Below are positions 49,081 through 59,585 of a DNA stretch of 64,000 nt, in pieces. Origin of the DNA: Saururus chinensis (Eukaryota > Streptophyta > Magnoliopsida > Piperales > Saururaceae); NCBI GenBank assembly GCA_035235625.1, contig CP141150.1:27668756-27732755 (forward strand), in the 5' to 3' direction. The position numbers were made by a program, and so were the translations under genes. How positions within the stretch are numbered: position 1 is the stretch's first letter; each line of letters begins with the position of its first letter. The notes beneath the pieces were generated by a model, which worked only from the letters and a program-made list of their open reading frames with translations, ran no database searches and was not told the DNA's origin.

Positions 49081-49717
49081 TATGGGTGAGTATGGTTAAG
49101 TAATGAGAATATAATCAGAAAGGAGATAATATATGATATGTTTGATGTGATACACTATGTAGAATACTGTGGTGTTTTTGGATTTATCATTTCGACGTTC
49201 AAAACATTGCTGAGTTTTATGCTCACCCCATTTTTCTTTGTGTCTTCTATTTTGGGGTTGCATGGTGCGACATGCAGATGATCAGGTCCCTCTTTATGAG
49301 GCGCGTGTGGATGATGGTCGGGAGTAAGCGTGGGAGCCTAAGATATCCTACTATCTTTACTTGTGTATTTTGCTGGTGTACTAGAATTTCATGTTTGGTT
49401 GACTTTGTCTCATACTTTATTAGCCATTGTGGCTTTAGACTTATTTCAGATATTATGACTTGAGCCATGTTGACAACTTAGTGTTGTAAGATTGTGGGTT
49501 TATGCTTGGAGGACTAATTTCATATTTGATGTTCTTTATATTTTCCTTATTTTCTCTTGCAAAAAGATAAAGTGGTGTGTTACTCCGTGTATGTTACACC
49601 CGCTTGAGGGGTTAAGTCTTCAAAAAGTCGTTACTTTGTCACCCCCGTGTGCTTTGACCATCCCTTAGACTGGGTTTGGCTTGGGTCGGGCGGTGATGGG
49701 GCGTGACAGAAAGTTTT

Positions 49718-49730
49718 TGGTATTAGAGCA
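49718..49730 (+). other. Primer-binding site of the gypsy element
   Basis: TGGTATTAGAGCA, one base from the initiator-Met primer site TGGTATCAGAGCA, just right of the LTR end. Confidence 0.75.
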
Positions 49731-49936
49731 CCTCTTTGTCTAAGAGTAAATAAGGTTAGGTAATAAATCTTAAGGGTTAATAGGGTGTGAGATGATAAAA
49801 GATTTAAACATAACTAGCAATGTGGAATCCCATTAGTTGTTTGTCTTGAATGATTGCTTACTTGATTTTGATGTTTGTTTGCTTGTGTTGTTTTGAGTTA
49901 CTAGGTTGTGTGATTAATGTCTGGTTGTTGTGTAGA

Positions 49937-50968
49937 TGGCTAACTCTAATCATGTAGGTGCTAATAACCATTGCGGTGCCCGAGACCCAGAGTTGACGAT
50001 GTGTTAATTGCCATCGAGGGGTAAACACAGTTCATTTAGGTTAAGCAAGATGGTGGCAGTGGGTCTGAGTCTTTTTTACTTGAGGGATTCAAGAAGCTTA
50101 ACCCTCCTAGCTTCAAAAGGGGATAACTGGAGACTCCACATGGAAAAAATCTTCATTGCCCGACGATGTGCAGAGGAGGAGAAGACTCGTCTTGTAGTCT
50201 TTCACTTTTGAGGTGAGGCTCAATGGTGGTGGTTTTCCATGGAGAGACAACAGTTCCAGGGGCGCGTGGATATTCCCTAGGAGAAATTCTTGCCTGCTTT
50301 CAATAACAAGTATTTTCCCCTCCACGTGCTAGAAGAGAAGAAGGAATTCTCGAACCTGCAACAGGGATCCATGTCAGTCTTAGCCTACGAGACTAAGTTC
50401 ATCAAGCTCGAACACTTTGCACCTTGCTTCTTTGGCGATGAGTTTAAGTGTGTAAGGAAGTTTGAGGATGGACGAAGGCCCTTCATCAAAGGCTAGGTTG
50501 TACCCTTCCGACATAACTTTGGCAAAGGTGCTTGAGACCGCCATCGTCATGGAACGGGACTCAGAGGACTACAAGAGGAAGATGGGGCAGCAACCCAAGA
50601 GGCTCAGACAAGAGGATACCCATGCCCATGGAGCCATAAGCATCATGATGGACATCATGCCGGAACTACACTACCAATGTGCAGTCGGACGGCTAAGGCT
50701 AATGTGCCAATGTCACTTGCTACTTTTGCAGGCAGCAAGGGTACTTAAGAGGGAGTGTCCTCGTAACACTCATGGTGGTGTACCGAGGCATCCACCGGTG
50801 ACACTTAATGCTGGTCCGAGACATCAAGGAGGGCCACAAGGGAGGCCCCAGGCTAGACCACCAACCGGGCAGCTAGATGCTAATGGATTGTCTGATCGAG
50901 CATTAGTGGCATTGTGCCCTAAGGAAATAGTAAACGATCGATTGTTGTTTGAAATGATCGATCACTAG
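49937..50968 (+). pseudogene. Ty3/gypsy gag, decayed; rest of element absent
   Basis: Starts MANSNHVGANNHCGARDPEL at 49937. Around 50110-50200 it reads DNWRLHMEKIFIARRCAEEE and around 50300-50430 NNKYFPLHVLEEKKEFSNLQ, QGSMSVLAYETKF and LEHFAP: the retrotransposon gag domain (YFP...R..K..EF..L.QG.MSV..Y...F..L..FAP). Later YPSDITLAKVLETAIVMERD and a basic linker precede where a zinc knuckle would be. Several stops (for example at 50003 and 50208) and a frame change at 50462-50500 make it non-functional. No RT, integrase or 3' LTR follows, so the element is truncated after gag. Confidence 0.85.
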
Positions 50969-52838
50969 CAGTTTTGGTTACCTAAGATAAGCTTTTCCGG
51001 AAGAGAATTCATTTCTATTTGAAGTCAAAGAGTTAAACCGACTTGGAGACTTGTATAAAGACTTAGGTGTGAAGAAATTTAAAAAAAAAAAAAACTTAGA
51101 AAATATGGAGAAGAAATGAGAGTTTTTTACTTATTGATTTCCTAGAGAATTCACAAAAAGCTTAAAGAAATTGTTCATGGTGATACACAACTAAAGTAAG
51201 AAGATTTTCATATAGCAAATACCATAGGAGAGTGCAAAATTCTGCAAAGGTGGTTGAAGAATCTCAAGAGGTAAATCAACAAACAAAAAAGAAGTTTTTA
51301 TTTAAGTTACTAGAAAAAGAAGACAAAAAATAAAATACAAAGAGGGAAAGGTTCAAATAATCAAGGAAGAAGAATTAAATGCAACATTAACAATAAATAA
51401 GATTGAATAAAGGAGTTTGTGTCAAGTATAGAGGTTGGGTTGGTTGTTTGTATCATGTAAGTTCTACATTTTACTAATATATTGATTTAGCCTTAGTTGA
51501 GGATGTCGTAGTTTTTTACCTAGTTTTTCACATAAAAAATTCTTGTGTGATTATGTGGTCTCTATGCTTGATTTAATAGTTTAATTGATAATGAATGACA
51601 ATTAAGTGATTATATTTGTTAATTCCACTTCAAAATAAATTAATGCATATTGAGGTTAGAACTTATAGTCTTTATCTTTAGGGCAATTTAGCAATCTGTT
51701 ACCCTCATCTAGATGGATTAACTCTTAGCCATGATTCAATGTAATGAATGGTTTCAGCCTTGTGATTTTTTTTAGGGAAACATTAGTACAATTAAGCCAT
51801 CCTTTCTTTCAGTCATATTAGATTTTTTGTTTATTTGATAAAACAGAATATGATCAAATCTAACAAGCATATATTGTGATCCTTACTAAGCTTACAACTT
51901 ATGAATATAGGAAATATTAGACTATCAATATTTGTTCAGAATGCTTCACTTAACAAGAAACCGCATCCATAGTTGGGCAGGGCCAACAGGGTTCAACCGG
52001 GTCAACCCTTGGACAAAGCCAATGACACCAGCAAGTTGTAATAAACCTAGCCACTGAAAAAAGGCCCAAAAAATAGAGAGAACATGAATAAAAGCTGTTG
52101 GGCTTGGATTCAACATACTGGGCTATTGGGCTTATAGAACAAAAGCTGTTGATGGTGAGGTGGAAAATGCTGAGTACTCAAATAGCAACCCATTAGGAGG
52201 GCAAATGTGTCTAGTTCGTGTAGAAGAAGTTTGATGCAGAGCTTGAGGCCTTTGCAGCAGAAACGGAACAAAGCCAAAGAATCTTCAAATTAGTTCACAG
52301 AATGGATGTCGAACCTCCGGCTTTCTCTATAATTGTAGCAGCAAGAAGAGAGTTGAAACTGGATCTTTACACAAGCTCTTACGAAGCAGCTTTCTTCGAA
52401 TTCCGCTGCCATAGCAATGGATGGTCTTCATAACACCAATCCAAGAGGCAATGGCGGAGGATAAGAGGGAGGGGAGAGATGGCGGAGGGAATGGGGTTGG
52501 AGCACGGGCTATAGGTCATTCTCGAGTTTGGGGGGACGACTTTGAGATATAAGTTTATTTTTTATATACTCTTTGCGTTCTAGATTATTAATTACATACA
52601 TATTTTTTAAATAATTTATTTTAAAAAATAAAATAAAATTATTAATGTAGCCGAAAAGGGAAAATCATGCTACTATAATTTTTTTGAACCATTTATCCGT
52701 AATATTTATTTTATTTGTATTTTTATATATTTAACATAAATTTGAACTAATATATAATTTGAGAATATTCTAGTAAAATTATTTCTTGTGTAAAATTATT
52801 TGCTTAGGTTTTTTTAGAGGACACAATATGTTAATATA
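50969..52838. other. Spacer without a recognised gene
   Basis: AT-rich, with poly-A near 51083. It rises in GC at 52190-52560, without a supported frame. TACTCTTTGCGTTCTAGATT near 52568 resembles a Stowaway end but lacks a partner. Confidence 0.4.
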
Positions 52839-53053
52839 GGAAACATTTTTTATGCTTCATGCTCAGCATGAGCCAAGCGTAAGGACAGGCGTTCATTTTT
52901 AAGCTCGATGGCGTACATGGTAGCACAAGTTAGCATAAATATTATTTATGCTAACGTGCTCTACTGTGTGCGCCGTCAATATGAAAATGAACACCTCCCA
53001 AGCATTCCTTACGCTCAGCTCATGCTCTTCACAGAGCATAAAAAATGCTTTCA
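52839..53053. mobile_element. Foldback MITE with 8 bp target duplication
   Basis: A 215 bp imperfect palindrome centred near 52942. The left arm (52839-52940) and right arm (52944-53053) share TAGCATAAAT, a TTCATTTTTA/TGAAAATGAA-type block, CCTTACGCT and GAGCATGA, and both ends carry GCATAAAAAATG. TTAATATA flanks it on both sides (52831-52838 and 53054-53061), as in hAT-type insertions. Non-coding; a transcript would form a long hairpin. Confidence 0.85.
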
Positions 53054-53369
53054 TTAATATACTATTAGAAATTGATATAGAATAGGCTTTATCTCTTAGG
53101 TTATGTTAATTTTAACTTTGTAATTTATATTTCGCACTTTCAATGTCAAATTCATGTATTCTTGGTATCGTGGAAAAGCTCTCAATAAGCAATATTATAA
53201 TGTAGAGCTCTTATATTTTCTTGAACTCTTTTGTGGGCCTTATGAATAGAACCTATTTCTAGATAATAATTTTTTTATTTTTTCCTATATTATAATGTTT
53301 AAATTTATGTATTTTTTACACCCTTAGAAAAGTATGAAAAATATTATTAAATGAGACCCACTGCCAAAC

Positions 53370-54758
53370 TATTATGTATGCTAGCTCAAGGTCGGGCCTT
53401 TCCCGTCTTACATTACTTTTCATTCTTACGACTCACTATGTGTAATGACCCTGAATTTTCGGTAAGATTCTATATCGAGTTTCAGTAATTTTAGATTTTT
53501 TATATATTTGTCTAGAGTTTATATTAGAGCCTAAAAAAATTAACGCAACAGTACTTGAATCATGTAAACCGGACAACGGTTAAAAGTTATAACCTCGGGA
53601 AGCATATCCATGGGCGGGACTAGCTTCAAAAGTACGAGATAACCTGCTCATGTAGGATTTTGTTTTGTAGGGCTCATCAAAGCAAGCCCAACGGTACTTA
53701 GAACTTGAGAATCAAATGTCGAGGGTATAAAGATATTGAGTATTGAAGTTTTAGATTTGTTTCAAAAAATATTAAAAAAATAGTGATGACGAGCGACGAC
53801 TAGCACCCGGCGTGCCCACATGCACTGGACATGCATGTGCGTCGCAACGACCGCTACGCTACGTGGCGTGCCATAGCAACGAGCCGCAATGTGCCAACGG
53901 ACATGTAACACACCTCCATTGAAGCGTCATGCATCGATTGGCGTGCCCAACCTATAAATAGGCTCTACGCACCAGTTTTTTTTTCTGAATACCCAAAAAA
54001 AAACTTTCCCATTTCTCCTTTGTTTAGAGTTCGGTTCAGACCATTCAAGAGCCGTTTCCATCTAAAAGGAGCATGCCGGACATGGTGGTGGGGTTGATTT
54101 TTCTATTTGAGGCTTTTTTCAATTACCGAATTATACTTCAAGTTCGAGGCGGGGAGTCTTAAACTCTAATATGATGCTATGTTCGTAGTATTAATCTTTC
54201 CATGCCATTTTTGTTCAATTATGCTTATTTGATTTATTTCTGAGGAATATTATATTTGTGAAATGTTTTGCATGGTCCTTTTTATGTTTGTAGTTATTTA
54301 GCATAAAGTTAAAATTTTATTAGAGCATAGCTTCTTGATACTCACTGAGAAAAATAATCAGTACGGCAAGTACGAGGGTGTGGAGCATCATGGGAAAGAT
54401 CTTCTTGTGTGTTATATGCACTGACGGCCAAAATTATGTCACGTAAGTATAATTTACACATGTGAGATGAAATTATGATATTTATTATATCATTTTAAAT
54501 TAGTAGCCATCACACTTATGTTAGGACTTTGCTTTACACTACTTTCCTTTTATGATTCAATAAGTAGTAATTAAGGAGGGAGATTGGATTCGATTATAAC
54601 GGACTGGCTTTGGGCCCTACCTTATATGGGAGTCTTCTTCCTTTTTTGTTCTTTATGCAAAAAGAGATTAAACTTCTTTCCCTCTCCCTTTGTCAAATCC
54701 TCCTCTATCCCCCGCTTGAAGCTCGGTACCGCTTGTGTTCCAATATGGGAACACAACA
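53370..54758 (+). repeat. 5' LTR of the chromovirus, split by a solo LTR
   Basis: 53370-53440 and about 54520-54758 align with 59223-59580 in two blocks joined exactly where the 3' LTR reads CTCACTATGTTAGGAC. The start is TATTATGT against TGTTGTGT in the 3' copy (two G to A changes). About 53 bp present in the 3' LTR (near 59390-59440) is missing at about 54620. Confidence 0.88.
53441..54515 (+). mobile_element. Solo LTR nested in the chromovirus 5' LTR
   Basis: Begins TGTAATGACCCTGAATTTTC and ends about CATCACA. Flanks CTATG and TTATG are probably a target duplication with one change. Its first 250 bp resemble the start of the LTR at 44768 (AGTTATAACCTCGGGAAG against AGTTATGACCTCAGGAAG, GATAACCTGCTCATGTAGG against GATAACCTACCCATGTTAGG), so it belongs to a related gypsy family. 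A TATAAATA box lies at 53953-53960. Confidence 0.8.
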
Positions 54759-54759
54759 T

Positions 54760-54772
54760 TGGTATCAGAGCC
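54760..54772 (+). other. Primer-binding site of the chromovirus
   Basis: TGGTATCAGAGCC, a perfect initiator-Met type site, one base after the LTR. Confidence 0.88.
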
Positions 54773-54785
54773 TCAATGATCAGCC

Positions 54786-56020
54786 ATGGTGCAAGGCAAG
54801 CAACCGGCGACAGCCCTGGAGATGCAGCCCAAAAAAGAGAAGGAGAATGTGGAGAACAGCCCCAAACTAGTGGCAAACTTGGACAACGCCGCTGTGTTCT
54901 CCATGTTTGAAACCATGACCACAAAAATTCAGCAACTAACAAAGGTCATTGCTCAGCTTCAGGCAGTCCTTGCAATGCCCCTATTGCCTAAATTGTAGGC
55001 AGCTAGCATGGAGACAGGCGAGCCCTCCCAGCCCCTTGGATCTCTCGCTCCTGGCCTTCAGGCGGCATTCGAGAGAGATGTACACCCTCCTCCCCATTCT
55101 ATACGCTTTGGCACTTTCGATTAGCTCAAGGAAGACGGATGTGCAGGCTTGGACGCACGAGGCCCGCCAAGTGTTCAAGTAAATGCCTCAATGACGCCGA
55201 ACTACAAAAATTTGTCCCATGAGTTCGAGCAAGACTTGGAGGAGTACTCTGGGTCTCATGGAGGGCCTAAGGGTGGGGCTGAACCCCATCTGGCCCAACT
55301 TCAATCTCCTAGCTATAACGGGGACAAAGACCTGATTGAATGGCTCTATAAGGCAGAGAAGTTCTTCGCCTACCAAGGGACACATTCTGAGGCTGAATGT
55401 TGCGCATAGCCATGTTTGACTTAGACGGCAATGCTTCTATATAATTCCAGAGCTTTGAGAAGGAGGTCTGCTTCCCGACTTGACCCTCTTTCACTGACAA
55501 ACTCTGTGTTTAGTTTGGTCCCAACAAGTTTCAGGATTTTAAGGACATGCTCTCCACCCTATGCCAGACCACCATAGTGCGTGCTTGCTATTCCGAATTT
55601 ATGAAGATTGCCAAACGCCTTCCAGATTGGCCGATGACAAACATAGTGGGGACCTTCAAGAGGGGGCTCAAACCTAAATTTTCGGATGAGATGTGCCACT
55701 TCCATTTCACTTTGATGTGAGAAGTAGTGTCATGCACATATTGAGGAGGAGAATCTTGCCTGGTAGCGGCATGGGGGCTGGCCTAGTTCCCTTCCAAGGC
55801 TTACACCTAGCCTAGCGCCAACTTCTCTCATAGTGCTAGGCCTCTCTAATTGTTGGACCCGCCCCCCCCCCCCCCCCCAAAGTTTGTCTCCTCTTGGCCA
55901 AATGAATGAGAGGCACTTTAAAGGCTTGTGCTTTAAATGCGATGAGAAGTTCGTGCCATGCCACTGTTGCCTTGTCAGGGGCAGCTTGCAGTGGATTCAC
56001 TCACAATTTCATCAATGATA
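54786..56020 (+). pseudogene. Chromovirus gag, decayed
   Basis: The first frame starts at 54786 (MVQGKQPATALEMQPKKEKE; coiled coil FETMTTKIQQLTKVIAQLQA). The gag domain follows in another frame from about 55290: PSYNGDKDLIEWLYKAEKFF and AYQGT, then pieces of FEKE, SWDDF-like, FGPTSFEDFKE-like sequence to about 55690. A zinc-knuckle relic, GLCFKCDEKF, lies near 55925. Frameshifts occur near 54995-55190 and 55400. A run of about 17 C at 55862-55878 interrupts the linker. Confidence 0.82.
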
Positions 56021-56199
56021 AGGTGGCATAGCGATTGGGATGTTTTGTGTCGAACTCCAAGCCGTTTGATATTTTGATTGGTGATGGAAAGCACCTTCGG
56101 AGCACTAGCATGTGCCCATAGGCTTCTCTCTTTATTCAGGGCCATACCTTTACCACTGACTTATTCTTGGACATGGTGTGGGTGTCCAATGGCTACAGG

Positions 56200-57130
56200 A
56201 GCTTGGGGACATGATGTGAACTTTTTACAACATGATTATGAACTTTAAGGTGCGGGGATAGCGAGTATGCATCCAGGGATCTTAGTCAGGCTCCTTGTAG
56301 TTAGGCCAATCAGTGAGCTCATTCTTACGCTTTGCACCTCAAGGATTTTTTCTTCAGCAGCTGCTACTGTGGACATGCACTGTGATAGTTTACCAGAGAA
56401 CATGCTTACTCTCTTGTCTGAGCATGAGAACATATTCGCTGAGCCTAAGGCACCACCCCCGGTGTAGAGCCATGATAGTCAAATTCCTATCATTATAGGA
56501 GCTTAACTTGTGAATGTTCATCCTTATCGTTATCCTCACATATAGAAGGGTGAGATTGAGCACTTAGTGTCAAACGTGCTTCAGATAAGTATTATTTAGC
56601 CTAGCACTAGCTCTTTCTCTTCTCTGGCATTGCTTGTAAGGAAGAAGGACAGGACTTCGTGTTTTGTGTGGACCATAGAGCACTCAACGCCATTGCTGTC
56701 AAGTATATGTATCCTATTCCAGTGATCGAGGAGTTGCTTGATGAGTTGGCCGGTGCTACAATCTTTAGCAAACCCTATATTCATTTGGGTTATCATCAAA
56801 TCTGAATGCAGACCACCAATGTCCAAAAGAAGGCTTTTTGAACTCATGATGGTCATTTTGAGTTCTTAGTCATGTCATTTGGGTTGACCAACACACCTAC
56901 TACCTTCCAGAGCCTCATGAATAATTTGTTCCACCCTTTTCTATGCAGATTTGTCTTAGTTTTGTTTGATGATATATTGATCTACAACGTATCATGGGTG
57001 GATCACTTGAAGCACCCCATGTTTGTTTTCTCTATTTTACAAGCTAATTCCATGTTTCTTAAGTGCTCGAAGTGCTCCTTTAGCAAGAAACAAGTGGAGT
57101 ACCTTGGCCACATTATCTCTTAGGAATAGG
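56200..57130 (+). pseudogene. Chromovirus reverse transcriptase, decayed
   Basis: From about 56500: PHIQKGEIEHLV-like sequence, then KKDR, ending with an intact stretch 56872-57123: SFGLTNTPTTFQSLMNNLF, LVLFDDILIYN (catalytic FDD), HLKHPMFVFSILQ, KCSFSKKQVEYLGHIIS. This is the gypsy RT palm and thumb signature. Earlier parts are broken by stops, for example at 56803. Confidence 0.88.
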
Positions 57131-57139
57131 TTGTTGTTG

Positions 57140-57725
57140 ACCCTTTGAAGGTGGATGCTATGCTCTCTTGGCTGATTCCCACTTGTGTACAGGCACTCCA
57201 TAGATTTCTCAGGCTCATAGGATATAATCCACGCTTTATCAGTTAGCATGGCTTCATTCCTAGCCCCCTAACTGCACTACTAAAAAAAGGGGCATTTATA
57301 CGGACAAGAAGTCTTCAAGAGGCTGAAATAGGCCATGGCTACCGCCCCAATGTTGGTTCTCCCAGATTTTGATCTTTCCTTTGTAGTTGATACGAATGCC
57401 TAGGATGATCGTATTGGTGTAGTCCTACTTCAAAATGAGCAGTCTATTGCTTTCTTCACCAAAACACTTTTTGGCTGCTCCTTGTCCCTATCAGCCTATG
57501 ACAAAGAGATGCTGACCATAGTGTATGCCATTACCAAATGACACCCTTACTTGCTTGGCCGCCGCTTTCTCATCTGTACAGACCATAAGCCCTTAAAGTA
57601 TTTACTCGAGCAGCGAGTGCACTCCGGCTCAGTAGCGTTGGGTCAATTATTGGGTTATGATTACAAGGTGGTATATTAGAAGGGTGTGGGGAACACTGTG
57701 GCGGATGCACTCTCTCACCGCCCTT
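57140..57725 (+). pseudogene. Chromovirus RNase H domain, decayed
   Basis: Reads APMLVLPDFDLSFVVDTNA, GVVLLQNEQSIAFFTKTLF, LSAYDKEMLTIVYAITK, FLICTDHKPLKYLLEQRV and NTVADALSH, matching the gypsy RNase H (D...VLxQ, Y...E.LAI, TDHKSLKYL, NxVADALSR). Interrupting stops lie at about 57402, 57539 and 57677. Confidence 0.87.
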
Positions 57726-58640
57726 TTGATGGTTCATGCCTAGCGCTCTCTCTATCTTCTTGTCCATTTATTCCAGATCTACAGCATGCTTATTTGGAGG
57801 ATTCATCCACCCATGAGTTGGATGCTCAGATTCATTCAAACCCAACTGCCTCACCCTTCTTTGTGTTGCTAGATAACCTCCTCTTCTGGAAAGGGTGACT
57901 TTGGGTACCAGATGTCTTAGACCTTCGACGGTGCATCCTTTCTCATTTCCATGATACACCATTTGTGGGCTATGAGGGTTCCTTCTAGACATATAAGCGG
58001 GACAGCCAAAGCTTCTTATGGAAAGGTCTTTGGCGGGTAGTTCATGACTATGTTGTTGCATGTAATGTCTGTCAGTGTGCTAAGGCTGCTACTATGTCAC
58101 TGGCTGGTTTACTGCAGCCCCTTCATATTCCCAATAAGGTTTGGGAGGATATGTCTATGGATTTTTTGGAGGCCTTGCCAGTAGTGCAGGGCAAATCGGT
58201 GATATTGGTGGTTGTGGATCAACTTTCCAAATATGCACATTTCTATGCTTAGGGCCATCTGTTCATTGCCAAAACTATGGCCAAGCTCTATGTTCGCAAG
58301 ATCGCCAAGTTGCATGGTATGCCTCGTTCCATTGTGTTGGATAGAGATATGATCTTCCTCCCTTAGCTTTCGCATGAGTTCTTCGCACTCTAGGGTACCG
58401 AGCTTCATATGAGCACCACTTTTCACCCATAGACAGATGGCCAAACTGAGGTGGTAACCATTGCTTGGAACACTACTTACGATGCTTTTTAGGGGATCAG
58501 CCCCACTAGTGGCTTCAATTCCTTCCATGGGCGGAATGGTCATATAACAAGGCCTATCATACACAGGCCGGGTTCACTCCATTTGAGGTGGTATATGGCC
58601 GTCCTCCCCCTACCGTTTTGTCACATGTGCCCCGCTATTC
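57726..58640 (+). pseudogene. Chromovirus integrase, decayed
   Basis: The zinc-binding end (VHDYVVACNVCQCAKAAT) is followed by LLQPLHIPNKVWEDMSMDFL, the core VVVDQLSKYAHFYA, YVRKIAKLHGMPRSIVLDRD, HMSTTFHP and TDGQTEVV, the gypsy D..D..E pattern. Stops at about 58250, 58364, 58392 and 58430 inactivate it. One block, about 58440-58570, is rearranged. Confidence 0.87.
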
Positions 58641-59205
58641 GTCCATGGCCGAGGTTGACTACATGTTCTAGACTTGGGATGAGGTTATCTGGTAGCTCGA
58701 ACTCAATTTGGCTTCGGCTCAAAACTGCATGAAACAAGTGTATGACAAGAAGCATTTTGACCGGGAGTTTCATGTGGGCAACCTTGTTTATGTTTCGGTG
58801 CTTCCCCAACGCCAAACTAGTTTGTTTCAGGCTGAGAATACTAAGCTGGCTCCACACTATCATGGTCCCTATCCCATTGTCTAGCGCATCAGCCCGATTG
58901 CTTATCGTTTGTCCTTGCCTGATAGGTCCTTGGTGCACCGAGTATTTCATGTCTCTCGCCTCCACAACTTCCTTGGGGATCCGACTCATGTCTACAATGC
59001 TCCTCCGCCACTAATGGGCCCTCTAGTGTCAGATGTTTCCATGCCTGCTTCTGTGATTGATAAGCAGAGAGTGAGTTGTTCCAGCTGCATTATCACTTAG
59101 ATACTTGCGACTTGGCAGGGCCAGCCACTTGGGGATGCATCCTAGATGCTTGAAGATGACTTTTTGGACCACTAACCTACTTGGTCGCCTTAAGGACAAG
59201 GTGAA
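58640..59205 (+). pseudogene. Integrase C-terminus with chromodomain-like tail
   Basis: Reads NTKLAPHYHGPYPIV, a stop, RISPIAYRLSLPDRSLVHRV, FHVSRLHNF (the GPY/F module), then further on ILATWQGQPLGDASWMLEDD. The last resembles the chromodomain pattern VLVxWxGxxxxDATWE that targets chromoviruses to heterochromatin. Confidence 0.75.
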
Positions 59206-59222
59206 AGAGGAGTGTGGTGGAG

Positions 59223-59580
59223 TGTTGTGTCGCCAGCTCAGGGTCAGGCCTGTCCCATCTTACATTACTTTCTATTCTTATGACTCACTATGTTAGGACT
59301 TTGCTTTACAATTTTTTTTTTATGATTCAATAAGTTGCAATTAAGGAAGGAGATTGGATTCGATTGTAACGGACTTGTTGTGGGCCTGCCCAGTTAGTGC
59401 ACATCCCATAGCTGCCATGGCCTCCAAGTGAGTCGTCTCGTCCCTTATATGGGAGTCTTCTCCCTTCTTTCTTCTTTATGCAAAAAGAGATTAAACTTCT
59501 TTCCCTCTCCCTTCATCAACTCCTCCCTTTCCCCCGCTTAAAGATAGGTGTGGCTTATGTTTTAATCCGGGAACACAACA
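59223..59580 (+). repeat. 3' LTR of the chromovirus
   Basis: 358 bp, TGTTGTGTCGCC...GGGAACACAACA, preceded by the purine-rich tract GTGAAAGAGGAGTGTGGTGG. Uninterrupted, so it records the pre-insertion state of the 5' copy. TTATATGGGAG at about 59437 is the likely promoter element. Confidence 0.88.
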
Positions 59581-59585
59581 CAAAC

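Larger units (their letters stand above)
44768..49708 (+). repeat. Long 5' LTR of a gypsy element (Tekay/Del-like), about 4.9 kb
   Basis: Starts TGTAACACCCCATTTTTTGG and ends GGGGCGTGACA, the TG...CA edges and wording typical of Tekay/Del chromovirus LTRs. A primer site follows 9 bp later. A TATA box and G-box lie 360-390 bp in. A 55-65 bp tandem repeat sits near the right end. No partner LTR is in the window, so internal insertions that lengthen it cannot be excluded. Open frames inside (such as 45760-46137) are not considered genes. Confidence 0.7.
53370..59580 (+). mobile_element. Ty3/gypsy chromovirus, Reina-like, 6.2 kb with nested insertion
   Basis: LTRs of about 300-360 bp at both ends, a TGGTATCAGAGCC primer site at 54760, gag, RT, RNase H, integrase and a chromodomain-like tail in gypsy order, and CAAAC target duplications at 53365-53369 and 59581-59585. 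Short LTRs plus the chromodomain-like end suggest the Reina clade. Many stops and shifts show it is dead. The 5' LTR is split by a solo LTR. Confidence 0.9.
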
